NCBI GenBank assembly: GCA_964537875.1 | Contig: CAZIDN010000039.1 | Span: 1-34,703, forward strand | Direction: 5' to 3' | From: JAPKZH01 sp964537875 | Lineage (GTDB): Bacteria; Acidobacteriota; Aminicenantia; Aminicenantales; UBA4085 | Length of the DNA stretch: 34,703 bases | Position numbers and translations under genes: made by a program | Shown here: positions 8,704-16,527 of the stretch, one piece after another | Numbering within the stretch: position 1 is the first letter of the stretch | Layout of the letters: each line of letters starts with the position of its first letter | Notes under the pieces: model-generated | Database searches by the model: none | Told to the model about the DNA's origin: nothing | Seen by the model: the letters and a program-made list of their open reading frames with translations, nothing else

Positions 8704-10095
8704 ATGAAATCCGAAAAAGAAAATCCTGAAAAGCGGGGAAGCACCCTGACCCGGAGGGAATTTTTGGGCGGCACGGCCACGGCCGCCGCGGGCATGATGA
8801 TCGTGCCCCGGCATGTGCTCGGCGGCCGCGGTTTCCAGGCGCCTAGCGACACGCTGAACATCGGCTGCGTCGGCGTCGGCGGCAAAGGATCGTCAGACAT
8901 CTGGGCCGTCAGCACGGAAAACATCGTCGCCTTGTGCGACCCGGACGACACCCAGATGGCCGGCTTCTTGAAGAGTGAACGCAACAAGCCGGAGGATCAG
9001 CCGAAATACGACAAGGCCAACAAGTACCGCGACTTCCGGCAGATGCTGGACAAAGAGAAAAACATCGACGCCATCACGGTCAGCACGCCCGACCATACCC
9101 ATGCGGTCATCGCCATGATGGCCATCAAGATGAAGAAGCATGTCTTCGTCCAGAAGCCGCTGACCCATACCATCATGGAAGCCCGGCTCCTGGCCCAGGA
9201 AGCCAAGAAGCAGAACATCGTCTCCCAGATGGGGAACCAGGGCCATTCCAAGGAAGGCGCCAGGCTCATCTGCGAATGGATCTGGGACGGCGCCATCGGC
9301 AATGTCACGGAAGTCCATGTCTGGACGAACCGGCCGATCTGGCCGCAGGGAATAGACGCCCCGAAGGAAATTCCCTCGGCGCCGCCGACTCTGGATTGGG
9401 ACGCCTGGCTCGGCCCGGCGCCCTGGCGGCCCTATCATCCGGCCTACATGCCGTTCGTCTGGCGCGGCTGGTGGGATTACGGCACCGGCGCGGTCGGCGA
9501 CATGGGCGCCCACCTCGTCGATCAGCCGTTCTGGGCGCTCAAGCTTGGCCAGCCGACGACCGTCCAGGCCAGTTCGACGAAATTTACCAAGGATTCGTAT
9601 CCTCTGGCCGAAGTGATCACCTACCAATTCCCCGCCCGCGGAAAAATGCCGCCCGTGAAGATGATCTGGTACGACGGCGGCATCATGCCTCCGAGGCCGG
9701 CAGTAATCGAAGACGGCCGGTTAATGGGCGATGACGGCGGCGGCTGCCTGTTCGTCGGGGACAAGGGTATCCTGATGTGCAGCACGTACGGCGAGAATCC
9801 GCGCCTGCTTCCCGAGAAGCTAATGCAGGATTACGAGCGCCCAGAAAAGACCATCCCCCGGTCGCCCGGAATCGCCGAGGAATGGATCGCCGCCATCAAG
9901 GCGGGCAAAAAATCCACGACTGATTTTTCCTATTCCGGCCCTCTCACGGAAGTGATGCTGCTCGGAAATGTCGCTCTGCGGATGAAGGACTCAAAAACCG
10001 TGCTGGAGTGGGACGGAGAGAAAATGCAGGTGACAAACCTCCCCGAAGCCAATAAGTATATCCACAAGGAGTACAGGCAGGGCTGGTCGCTTTAG
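8704..10095 (+). CDS. Tat-exported Gfo/Idh/MocA family oxidoreductase with QKP in place of EKP
   Basis: A 463-residue protein. ATG 8704 follows ggagggaag; an upstream in-frame start at 8665 would fall at the predicted transcription start. The Tat motif is TRREFLGG (Arg17-Arg18), followed by VPRHVLGG exactly as in the first oxidoreductase. GVGGKG is at 57-62. The usual EKP is QKP at 150-152, so the Lys is retained and the Glu is not. GDMGAH supplies the C-terminal Asp/His. It is a clear paralogue of the protein at 3588-4853 but divergent enough to have another substrate. A DUF1080 gene starts 18 bases downstream, repeating the dehydrogenase-then-DUF1080 order seen upstream. The substrate cannot be read from sequence. 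Confidence 0.92.
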   Translation: MKSEKENPEKRGSTLTRREFLGGTATAAAGMMIVPRHVLGGRGFQAPSDTLNIGCVGVGGKGSSDIWAVSTENIVALCDPDDTQMAGFLKSERNKPEDQPKYDKANKYRDFRQMLDKEKNIDAITVSTPDHTHAVIAMMAIKMKKHVFVQKPLTHTIMEARLLAQEAKKQNIVSQMGNQGHSKEGARLICEWIWDGAIGNVTEVHVWTNRPIWPQGIDAPKEIPSAPPTLDWDAWLGPAPWRPYHPAYMPFVWRGWWDYGTGAVGDMGAHLVDQPFWALKLGQPTTVQASSTKFTKDSYPLAEVITYQFPARGKMPPVKMIWYDGGIMPPRPAVIEDGRLMGDDGGGCLFVGDKGILMCSTYGENPRLLPEKLMQDYERPEKTIPRSPGIAEEWIAAIKAGKKSTTDFSYSGPLTEVMLLGNVALRMKDSKTVLEWDGEKMQVTNLPEANKYIHKEYRQGWSL

Positions 10096-10113
10096 CCTGC
10101 GGAGGAGGGGAGC

Positions 10114-10899
10114 ATGAAAAAGATGTTGACGTATGTTTTATTTTCTATCGCCGGTATGGGCCTGATGGCACTTGCGGCCATCCCTGGCAAGCCCGGCGGC
10201 CAGGGACAGTCCCAGCCTTCGACACAGTGGGATATCCACGATTTGAATAGACCGCTGCCGCCGGTGGTCGATCCGGGCCCGGCCGGTCCTCCTGTTCCTC
10301 CTCCCTCAGACGCCGTCGTTCTTTTTGACGGCAAGGACCTTTCCCAGTGGACGGACGGCAAAGGCGAGCCGGCCAAATGGAAGGTCGAAAGCGGCTACAT
10401 GGAAGTTGTGGCAAAAACAGGCTCGATCCAGACAAGGAAAGGCTTCGGCGATTGCCAGCTTCACATCGAATGGGCGGTGCCTTTGGCTGCGGAGGGAGAA
10501 AGCCAGGAGCGGGGAAACAGCGGTGTCTTCCTGATGAACACTTATGAAGTCCAGGTGCTTGACAGCTATGAAAACACGACCTATGCCGACGGGATGACGG
10601 CCGCCGTTTATGGCCAGTATCCGCCTTTGGTTAATGCCTGCCGGAAGCCGGGCGAATGGCAGACCTATGACATCATTTTCTACAGGCCCCTTTTCGATAC
10701 CGATGGCAAAGTCACGCGTCCCGCTCGCATGACCGTCTTCCACAACGGTATCCTGGTCCATGACAATGTCACGTTGTCTGGACCCACGGCCCACAAGGCG
10801 CGGCCGCCCTACAAAGTCCACGAGGACAAGCGGCCGCTGTCTCTCCAGGACCACGGCAACCCGGTTCGCTACCGGAACATCTGGATCAGGGAGCTGTAG
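10114..10899 (+). CDS. Exported DUF1080 (3-keto-disaccharide hydrolase family) protein
   Basis: A 261-residue protein with ATG 10114 behind ggaggagggg. Its N-terminus is a signal peptide, followed by a Pro-rich linker at about residues 48-66. The DUF1080 domain then begins with VVLFDGKDLSQWTDG and runs to the C-terminus, including SGVFLMNTYEVQVLDS and VFHNGILVHDNV. Family members are small beta-sandwich proteins, some shown to cleave 3-keto-glycosides made by Gfo/Idh/MocA dehydrogenases. Gene order after an exported dehydrogenase fits that role. Unlike the 4867 protein it has no HEAT part, so the window holds both fused and free versions. The catalytic specificity is inference. Confidence 0.9.
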   Translation: MKKMLTYVLFSIAGMGLMALAAIPGKPGGQGQSQPSTQWDIHDLNRPLPPVVDPGPAGPPVPPPSDAVVLFDGKDLSQWTDGKGEPAKWKVESGYMEVVAKTGSIQTRKGFGDCQLHIEWAVPLAAEGESQERGNSGVFLMNTYEVQVLDSYENTTYADGMTAAVYGQYPPLVNACRKPGEWQTYDIIFYRPLFDTDGKVTRPARMTVFHNGILVHDNVTLSGPTAHKARPPYKVHEDKRPLSLQDHGNPVRYRNIWIREL

Positions 10900-10974
10900 A
10901 GAAAAGTAGGTAGAAAGACTTTAAATTAAGAAGCAGGATAAAAGAAATGAGATTTAAAATTATTAATCCCCCAA

Positions 10975-10996
10975 CCCCCTTGGGCAATCAAGGGGG
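10975..10996 (+). terminator. Hairpin after the DUF1080 gene, possible terminator
   Basis: A perfect 8-bp stem (cccccttg 10975-10982 with caaggggg 10989-10996) and a 6-base loop. The following bases, tgtttcaaa, are only weakly T-rich, so an intrinsic terminator is possible but not clear. It may instead be a member of a dispersed C/G-run repeat family. Confidence 0.4.
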
Positions 10997-11018
10997 TGTT
11001 TCAAATATGTCGCCCCTG

Positions 11019-11042
11019 CCCCCCTCAGAGAATTAAGGGGGG
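11019..11042. repeat. Second C6/G6 hairpin
   Basis: A perfect 7-bp stem: cccccct (11019-11025) pairs with agggggg (11036-11042) across a 10-base loop. It is similar in style to the hairpin 22 bases upstream, so the two may be degenerate copies of one element. Confidence 0.4.
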
Positions 11043-11077
11043 ATTTAACAGGTCGGCGGGGCCTGTCGGACACTCTT

Positions 11078-11108
11078 GGAGGGAAACCCTTTTGAAGTGT
11101 TTCCCTCC
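11078..11108. repeat. Third hairpin, 9-bp stem
   Basis: ggagggaaa (11078-11086) pairs perfectly with tttccctcc (11100-11108) across a 13-base loop. Its function is unknown. Confidence 0.4.
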
Positions 11109-11302
11109 AACGGTCGCTTCGCTCCCTGCCTCCTTTCCAAGGAGCATTTGGCGATGACTTTTCGGCGGGACTCCGATGATTAGGAAATCGAGTGCGATGG
11201 GCAGCATCCGTGCCACCCGCGTAGCTGCTATCATCGTGAGGGCCAGAAAGCTAATGCCGCGGCGAGCTTTTGGAAGCTTTATGTTGTAGTGAGGAGTATC
11301 GG

Positions 11303-12079
11303 ATGCAAAAAAAACCTGTTTTTATGGTGATTATTTTTATTTTTTGGTTCGTTGCAGGTTCTTTTATAAGCATGGGCCAGGGGCCGGCGAAAAAGAAGAA
11401 GGCGCTCTTTGTCTGGGGGGGATGGGAAGGCCATGAGCCCAAGCAGTGCGTGGACATCTTCGCGCCCTGGCTTGCGGAACAGGGCTTCGACGTGGAAATT
11501 TCCAACACCCTGGATTCCTATCTCGATGCCCAGAAGATGAAATCCCTCGACCTCATCGTCCAGGTTTTCACCATGGCCACGATCACCGGCCCGCAGGAAA
11601 AGGGATTGCTCGAAGCTATCAAAGGCGGTGTGGGCATGGCCGGCTGGCATGGCGGGATGGCGGATTCCTTCCGCAGCAACGTCGAGTATGAATTCATGGT
11701 CGGCGGGCAGTGGGTCGCCCACCCCGGTGGCGTCATCGATTACGAAGTCAATATCACGAACCATAACGACCCGATCACTAAAGGGCTCACGGACTTTAAA
11801 ATGCATTCCGAGCAGTATTACATGCAGGTGGACCCGGTCAACGACGTCCTGGCGACGACGACCTTCTCCGATCAGTATGCGCCCTGGATCAAGGGCGTCG
11901 CGATGCCGGTGGTCTGGAAGAAGATGTACGGGAAAGGCCGGATCTTTTATACGTCGATGGGCCATGTATCCGCCGATTTCAACGTGCCCCAGGCCCGCGA
12001 GATCGTGAAAAGAGGCTTGCTCTGGGCGGCCCGCGTTTCCGGGGACGACCCGAAGCCCATCAACCCTTATAAAAAATAA
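11303..12079 (+). CDS. Exported ThuA-like (trehalose utilisation) domain protein
   Basis: A 258-residue protein from ATG 11303 (gtgaggag 6 bases upstream). A hydrophobic N-terminus is followed by a class I glutamine amidotransferase-like fold of the ThuA type. The motifs are ALFVWGGWEGHEP, the GWHGGMAD turn after strand 4, MHSEQYY and GKGRIFYTSMGH. In rhizobia ThuA works with the dehydrogenase ThuB in the 3-ketotrehalose route, so its position after two Gfo/Idh/MocA genes and two DUF1080 domains fits a 3-keto-sugar theme. It is the last + strand gene of this block and faces the aldolase-like gene across a large hairpin. The exact reaction of exported ThuA proteins is not established. Confidence 0.88.
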   Translation: MQKKPVFMVIIFIFWFVAGSFISMGQGPAKKKKALFVWGGWEGHEPKQCVDIFAPWLAEQGFDVEISNTLDSYLDAQKMKSLDLIVQVFTMATITGPQEKGLLEAIKGGVGMAGWHGGMADSFRSNVEYEFMVGGQWVAHPGGVIDYEVNITNHNDPITKGLTDFKMHSEQYYMQVDPVNDVLATTTFSDQYAPWIKGVAMPVVWKKMYGKGRIFYTSMGHVSADFNVPQAREIVKRGLLWAARVSGDDPKPINPYKK

Positions 12080-12083
12080 AATC

Positions 12084-12151
12084 CGGGGTCAAAGCTACTT
12101 TTTACGCTAATTTCTACCCTGATCTATGCGTAAAAAGCAGCTTTGACCCCG
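12084..12151. repeat. Large near-perfect palindrome between convergent genes (bidirectional terminator or REP-like element)
   Basis: The arms 12084-12107 and 12128-12151 are 24 bases each and pair with a single mismatch around a 20-base loop. The outer ends are cggggtcaaag and ctttgaccccg. Each strand has an internal run of five Ts in the stem, but no long T tract follows it. It sits 4 bases after the ThuA stop and 4 bases before the end of the convergent aldolase-like gene. It could stop transcription both ways, or be a mobilised palindromic element of the REP/MITE type. Confidence 0.8.
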
Positions 12152-12155
12152 ATAA

Positions 12156-13571
12156 TTAATCGGCGAGGCCGTCCACGGATTCACGCTTCCCAGCCTTGAC
12201 GTCGCCGGCCGGGACCGGCTGGTGGATCTCGGGGACGGTCACAAATTTCGCGACGAGCTTTTTTGTTCCGCTTACGGCCAGCTGCTCGAACAGGAAAGCG
12301 AACGTTTTTTCCAGGCTCGCCCCGATGGACGTCCGGGCTTCCTCCGGCAGCGACCAGAAATGTTTCTTGAAGGGGCCGACGGCCTTTTTGCGCGCCTTGT
12401 AGATGAATTGGGCTTCGGTATCCTTGGGCTTCCGCTCTTCGGCCGCGTTGGCCCGGACCCAGTCGTACATTTCCTGGCGGAGCGGTTCCGGCGTGGCTTC
12501 GTGCTCGATGATGAGCGTCTGAAAGGCTGTCGCCAGGTGGACTTCGCAGGTCCCCGCTTCGACGAATTTGTGGAAGGCGGATTCGGGGAGAGTGCTGGCC
12601 CCATGCTGGACGGCGCCGCCCATCCCGTACTCTTGGCGCGCTTTTTCGCCGAGGATCCGCAGAACATCGAAATCGATGGCCACCTTGGCCAGGGTTCCGT
12701 CGGGGAGGACCACGCCGCCGTGGCTGGTTCCGGTCTGGATGCTGATCTTGCTGATGCCATGGCTGCGTCCGCGCTTAGCGTTGTAGCCTTTCATGAAAGC
12801 TTCCAGGTCTTCGGGGGTGCTGTTTTTTTGTCCCACTTCCCCGATTTCGCCGCCGATCGAAACCGTAACGCCCTTCGGCTCATGCTCCCGGATGAAACGC
12901 GTGAAATCCGCACAGATCTCATAGTTGAACTTCTGCTGCTCGTCCAAGCTGGGCTTGCTGATATCGACGAGGGTCGAGGTGTCGATGTCGATGTTGTAAA
13001 ACCCGGCCGCGACGGCTTCGAGGATCAAATCGCGGATGGCCTTCACCTCGCCTTCGGGCGCGGCGGCGTATTTTTTGGCCGACGTCTGAAAATGGTCGCC
13101 CTGGAGGAAAACGGGACCTCGGAAACCTTCCTTGATGGCCGCCGCCAGGACGGACGAGGCGTATTCGGCCGGGCGCTGGTCGGTGTAGCCGATTTCGCTG
13201 CGGGCGATTTCGAAGATCAAGGCGCCGACATCGAGCTTGCCGACCGCGCGAAATACAGCCCGGGCTGAGTCATAGGCGAGCATGCGCAGGTTCATCGCCG
13301 GCACCGTGAACTTGCCGGCAATGTCTCCACGGCCGATCGCCATGTAAAACTCATGGATCGAGGCCGGGCGGATGCCGAGGGCCTGGGCCGTCTCCCAGAT
13401 CAGCCAGCGGGCGGCGGCTTTGGATTCGGCCTCGCCGAAGACCGCCTCGCGGATCAGGCCGTCCATTTTCCCGGCCAGCCCTTTTTCGTCCTTAACGACG
13501 ACCCGGTCACCCTTTTTTTCGACAAACCTTTCCAGAGAGGACAATTGTTTTTCGAAAGCGCTTATGGACAT
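12156..13571 (-). CDS. Class II fructose-bisphosphate aldolase family protein
   Basis: A 471-residue zinc-dependent aldolase-type TIM barrel. The start has an excellent ribosome-binding site (aaaggagga on the minus strand). Equivalents of the class II aldolase residues are present: catalytic Asp159 and zinc ligand His160 (LQGDHF), Glu242 (GGEIGEVG), His284 (TGTSHGG) and His323 (VQHGAST). Class II aldolases are usually about 300-360 residues. This one has an N-terminal helical extension of about 85 residues and a long helical C-terminus, as in a distinct long subgroup. There is no signal peptide, so it is cytoplasmic. It could cleave fructose- or tagatose-type bisphosphates or another keto-sugar phosphate. 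It is transcribed alone and convergent to the ThuA-like gene. Confidence 0.85.
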   Translation of the reverse strand: MSISAFEKQLSSLERFVEKKGDRVVVKDEKGLAGKMDGLIREAVFGEAESKAAARWLIWETAQALGIRPASIHEFYMAIGRGDIAGKFTVPAMNLRMLAYDSARAVFRAVGKLDVGALIFEIARSEIGYTDQRPAEYASSVLAAAIKEGFRGPVFLQGDHFQTSAKKYAAAPEGEVKAIRDLILEAVAAGFYNIDIDTSTLVDISKPSLDEQQKFNYEICADFTRFIREHEPKGVTVSIGGEIGEVGQKNSTPEDLEAFMKGYNAKRGRSHGISKISIQTGTSHGGVVLPDGTLAKVAIDFDVLRILGEKARQEYGMGGAVQHGASTLPESAFHKFVEAGTCEVHLATAFQTLIIEHEATPEPLRQEMYDWVRANAAEERKPKDTEAQFIYKARKKAVGPFKKHFWSLPEEARTSIGASLEKTFAFLFEQLAVSGTKKLVAKFVTVPEIHQPVPAGDVKAGKRESVDGLAD

Positions 13572-13810
13572 CGAGTCTTCCTCCTTTTTTGCAATGAATT
13601 TTTCCTTAATTTATCAATTCGCGGTGGACGACATCCTAACCGTGGGCTTCAGCCAATCCTTTGCGGACTGGCTCAGATCTGTCTGCGAAAAAACCGATTT
13701 TGATTTAAAGATATCACCATTGTGGATTTGGATCAAGGCGATGCTCTCAAGGCTGGAAATTTTTTGAATTTTCTCCGCTCCCGCTCTTTTCGACCGTTAG
13801 CCGGCTGCGC

Positions 13811-14116
13811 CTAGCGTTTCTTCCGTTTCCGGCCCAGGATGCCGCCGCTCAGGAACAGGCCCGCGCCCAGGATGAACCCGAAATTGTACCAATTCCCGTT
13901 GTTGTAGACCTCATAGAAGCGGACGCTCTTGGTGAATATGGAAATGACGAACGTGATCGGCGAGATCAGCCCGTGCCATAATCCGTGCCAGAATCCGGCG
14001 ATCTTTCCCTCTTCATTCGGCTTCTTTTCAAGGGCGTTCGGCCCCGGCGCGCAGCCGGCGGCAAAAAGCATCAGCGCAAAACAAAAAAGAATTCCCCACG
14101 TCGATGTCTTTTTCAT
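13811..14116 (-). CDS. Small membrane lipoprotein
   Basis: A 101-residue protein with ribosome-binding site aaggaggg on the minus strand. The N-terminus is a lipoprotein signal with lipobox FAAGC (Cys22). The mature part contains GFWHGLWHGLISPITFVIS, a hydrophobic segment near residues 45-60, a second one at about 78-95 and a basic tail (GRKRKKR). The GFWHGLWHG block recurs in small conserved membrane proteins of unknown function in many bacteria. It is not obviously part of an operon. No function is assigned. Confidence 0.8.
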   Translation of the reverse strand: MKKTSTWGILFCFALMLFAAGCAPGPNALEKKPNEEGKIAGFWHGLWHGLISPITFVISIFTKSVRFYEVYNNGNWYNFGFILGAGLFLSGGILGRKRKKR

Positions 14117-14164
14117 GGTCCCTCCTTTTTAAGTATACGTGGTTTTGCTTTTTTCCGTCAAGGT

Positions 14165-14262
14165 TCAGATTGTAAGTATCTCCGTTTGTGTGATTTTCTA
14201 TCGGTGCCGGGGGGCGATTCCGACACCTCTATAAAATCACATCACGATAGTAGATGCTTCCG
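14165..14262. repeat. Palindromic element, short copy, overlapping the 3' end of the GT-C gene
   Basis: The core ggtgccgg...ccgacacc is flanked by tgtgattttctatc on the left and tataaaatcacat on the right. Read on the minus strand, it aligns with the longer element at 16569-16757, including the outer aagcatct blocks, but lacks about 70 internal bases. Its right half encodes roughly the last 11 codons and the stop of the GT-C gene. Confidence 0.7.
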
Positions 14263-15815
14263 TGCAGGCTTCTCTTTAAATATTCCTGCCAGAGGTCCTC
14301 CCGGATGTGGAGGACCAGGACGACGCCGGGCCGCAGGCCGTAGTATTCCGATTGAAATTCGTCCTCCAGGAGCGGCCGGAGCTTGCCCGCCTGGTCCTGG
14401 TCGGAGATGATCACCGGCACATCCAAGAGCCTGCCCGCCTCGTCCGCCTCCTGCCAATAGCCGACGCTCTCGAAGCCCCTCAGGTACCAGGGCAGGGGCC
14501 ATGTCTCATAGGGGCCGCAGATGACCTTGATCAACATTTTTTTGTCGTCGGGATGGATGGCGGCGACATCGGTCACCCGCTTCACCAGCTTTAAAAAATC
14601 TGTCCCGGTCTGAGCATAGACATAGGGATTGGCGGGGTCCGCATAGAAGACGAAATTTGCCCGATAGCTTTCCAGCCCTAGATGGTAAATCCCCCCGGCC
14701 AGGACGAGCAGGACGAGCGCTTTGACCGGGATCTTGGCAAACAGGTCAAGAAGAAACGCAGCGCCGATTCCCGCGAGAATGATGAATCCTGCGTAAAACG
14801 GAAGGAGGTTCCAGGGTGTCTTATAGGGGATGATGGAAAAAACGGCCGTAGAGGAGAGGGTGTAAAGAAAAATGAACCTGGCCGGAGAAGGCACGGCCCG
14901 CTTTTGTCGGCGCAGGGCAAACGCGGACACGATTCCCACCAGGGCCAGCGCCAGGATGAGCGCTTCGCTCCACAGCGGTCCTCCGCCGGATTTCGAAAAG
15001 GCCAGCAGTTTGAGATAGTACGGCCAGGGCTGGATGTGGAAGCCGTCCGCTCCGCTTTTCTCGAAGTAAGTTTTGAAGGCCGCCAAGGAATCCCAGATCC
15101 CCTGCCGGTTCTTGAGAAAAGAGGTGAAAAAAGCGGCCGCCGCGAGAAAGGCGACGATGAGGCCAAGGAAGAAATTGGCAAAGCCCGGGGCGACGAAATG
15201 ATAGGGGGTTTGAGGCTCGATTTTCTGAAAGACTATCGTCAGAATGAGGGCCAGCCCGGCTGCGGCAAAAACGATCACGGATGTTTCTTTGGTGGCATAC
15301 ATCATGCCGGCACAAAGGCCGGCCGACAGGGCCCACGCCGTCCAGGGATAGAGGAGATAGCGCCAGAGCGAGCCCAAAAATCCCAGGACAAAAAACACAA
15401 ACAGCATCTCTTGGATATAAAACCGGCTGTAATAGACCATGGCCGGGGAGAGCGCCGCAAAAAGGCCGGCGAAGAGAACGGCTGTCCGGCCCATCCCCTT
15501 GACGAAGAGAAGCAGGAGAAGGAGAAACCCGGCGCCGAACAACGCGGGCAATAGCCGGAGCGTGACCTCGTCCAGTGAAGCCAATGTCGTCTTGGACGAG
15601 GCCCAGGCAAGGGGAAGCGTCAGATAGTAGAGGCTCGGCCCGTGATGGTCGCTCTGATCGTAACGATATTCGCCCTTTTCGAGCAGCAGACCGAACTTCA
15701 CGGCCTGGTTGGCCTCGTCATGGTGCATGGGCCGTTGGTCGAGCCCGACCAAGCGCAAGAGAAGCGCCCCGACAACGATGATGAAGAAAAGCCCGCGGAA
15801 GGCGGCTTTGCTCAT
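14229..15815 (-). CDS. Polytopic GT-C type glycosyltransferase, Agl23-like (TIGR03663 type)
   Basis: A 528-residue protein with about ten or more hydrophobic helices in its first two thirds and a soluble C-terminal domain. RPMHHDEANQ at about residues 28-37 places the Asp-Glu pair (33-34) in the first external loop, as in GT39/PMT-like GT-C enzymes that use polyprenyl-linked sugars. The motif also matches the 'flippase activity-associated protein Agl23' family as I know it. Its ATG overlaps the stop of the upstream discoidin gene by 4 bases (ATGA), so translation is probably coupled. The last residues (about GSIYYRDVIL) are encoded by a repeat element, so the C-terminus may have been altered. 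Donor and acceptor are unknown. Confidence 0.82.
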   Translation of the reverse strand: MSKAAFRGLFFIIVVGALLLRLVGLDQRPMHHDEANQAVKFGLLLEKGEYRYDQSDHHGPSLYYLTLPLAWASSKTTLASLDEVTLRLLPALFGAGFLLLLLLFVKGMGRTAVLFAGLFAALSPAMVYYSRFYIQEMLFVFFVLGFLGSLWRYLLYPWTAWALSAGLCAGMMYATKETSVIVFAAAGLALILTIVFQKIEPQTPYHFVAPGFANFFLGLIVAFLAAAAFFTSFLKNRQGIWDSLAAFKTYFEKSGADGFHIQPWPYYLKLLAFSKSGGGPLWSEALILALALVGIVSAFALRRQKRAVPSPARFIFLYTLSSTAVFSIIPYKTPWNLLPFYAGFIILAGIGAAFLLDLFAKIPVKALVLLVLAGGIYHLGLESYRANFVFYADPANPYVYAQTGTDFLKLVKRVTDVAAIHPDDKKMLIKVICGPYETWPLPWYLRGFESVGYWQEADEAGRLLDVPVIISDQDQAGKLRPLLEDEFQSEYYGLRPGVVLVLHIREDLWQEYLKRSLHGSIYYRDVIL

Positions 15816-16495
15816 TTGGCCGGCGAGCCGTAGACCTCCACTTCCACATAGTGGTTCATGTCGTTAGACGTGTTGCCGTTGCTGTAGAGACGGACGTAGC
15901 GCGCCTTGACGCCCTTGGGATCGATCAGGCGGCCTTCGTTGGTTTCGATGTATTCTTTGTCCTTGCCGATCCCGAGCCCGGAGGTGTTGTCATGATCGTT
16001 GTTAAAGACCGTCGTCACGCCCTTGATGAAGTCCTTGTCATCCGAGACCTGGACGACGACATCGCGGAAGACGCGGGCCTGGCTATGATAGTGCCAAACC
16101 AGGATGGCGTTCAAATTGAATTCCCCCTTGAGGTCGATCTGGACCCACTGCTTTCCCGGTCCGAGCTCGACGAAGTAGCCGTCCTCGCCGGACTTTTCGG
16201 CGTCCGTGACAAAGGAAAGCTCGCCGATCACGGGCTGCATGTCGCTCGAAGTCACCGCTTTCTTCAAGGAGACGAGGGCTGTGCCCTTAGGGACAAAAAA
16301 CGGCCCGCGGGATTTTCCGGTAATGACCTCCAGGTTCGCCGTCTTGATGTTCCTGGGAGTTCCGATGAACATGGGCTTGGGAAGCTGGAGCTTCAGCTCT
16401 TCCTTGCCTTGGTCCTGAGGCTGGGATAGGGCAGCCGTGCCCAGGCAGATGAGAACAAGCGGACCGGCCAGGATGATCGCCGAATATTTCTTCAT
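15812..16495 (-). CDS. Exported discoidin (F5/8 type C) domain protein
   Basis: A 227-residue protein with a signal peptide (MKKYSAIILAGPLVLICLG, cleavage after about ALS). From about residue 75 onward it is a galactose-binding-like beta-sandwich. It contains KQWVQIDLKGEFNLNAILVW, DVVVQVSDDKDF and, at the end, KARYVRLYSNGNTSNDMNHY followed by VEVEVYGSP, all classic discoidin strands. Such domains bind sugars or cell-surface glycans. The ribosome-binding site is ggaaggagtcc. It is the first gene of a two-gene unit with the GT-C protein, has its own candidate promoter, and the pair is bracketed by inverted copies of one repeat. Confidence 0.85.
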   Translation of the reverse strand: MKKYSAIILAGPLVLICLGTAALSQPQDQGKEELKLQLPKPMFIGTPRNIKTANLEVITGKSRGPFFVPKGTALVSLKKAVTSSDMQPVIGELSFVTDAEKSGEDGYFVELGPGKQWVQIDLKGEFNLNAILVWHYHSQARVFRDVVVQVSDDKDFIKGVTTVFNNDHDNTSGLGIGKDKEYIETNEGRLIDPKGVKARYVRLYSNGNTSNDMNHYVEVEVYGSPAK

Positions 16496-16527
16496 GATAA
16501 GGACTCCTTCCGTTATTGAACTCTTTT

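Larger units (their letters stand above)
10900..11302. other. 403-base intergenic stretch rich in G/C-run hairpins
   Basis: No convincing gene. It holds three consecutive hairpins (listed separately) and then about 190 bases without structure that I could identify. A 69-codon minus-strand frame at 11025-11234 is made largely of these hairpin sequences and looks non-coding. The right end carries the ribosome-binding site gtgaggag of the ThuA-like gene. No good promoter was seen. Confidence 0.6.

Noticed and set aside
11025..11234. 69-codon minus-strand frame
   Set aside because: Overlaps intergenic hairpins and lacks a ribosome-binding site or domain.
12222..13268. 348-codon + strand frame opposite the aldolase-like gene
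   Set aside because: Antisense to a protein with all class II aldolase motifs and a strong ribosome-binding site.
13572..13810. 239-base gap between the aldolase-like and lipoprotein genes
   Set aside because: Examined for small genes, RNAs and repeats; nothing beyond the ribosome-binding site of the aldolase-like gene could be supported.
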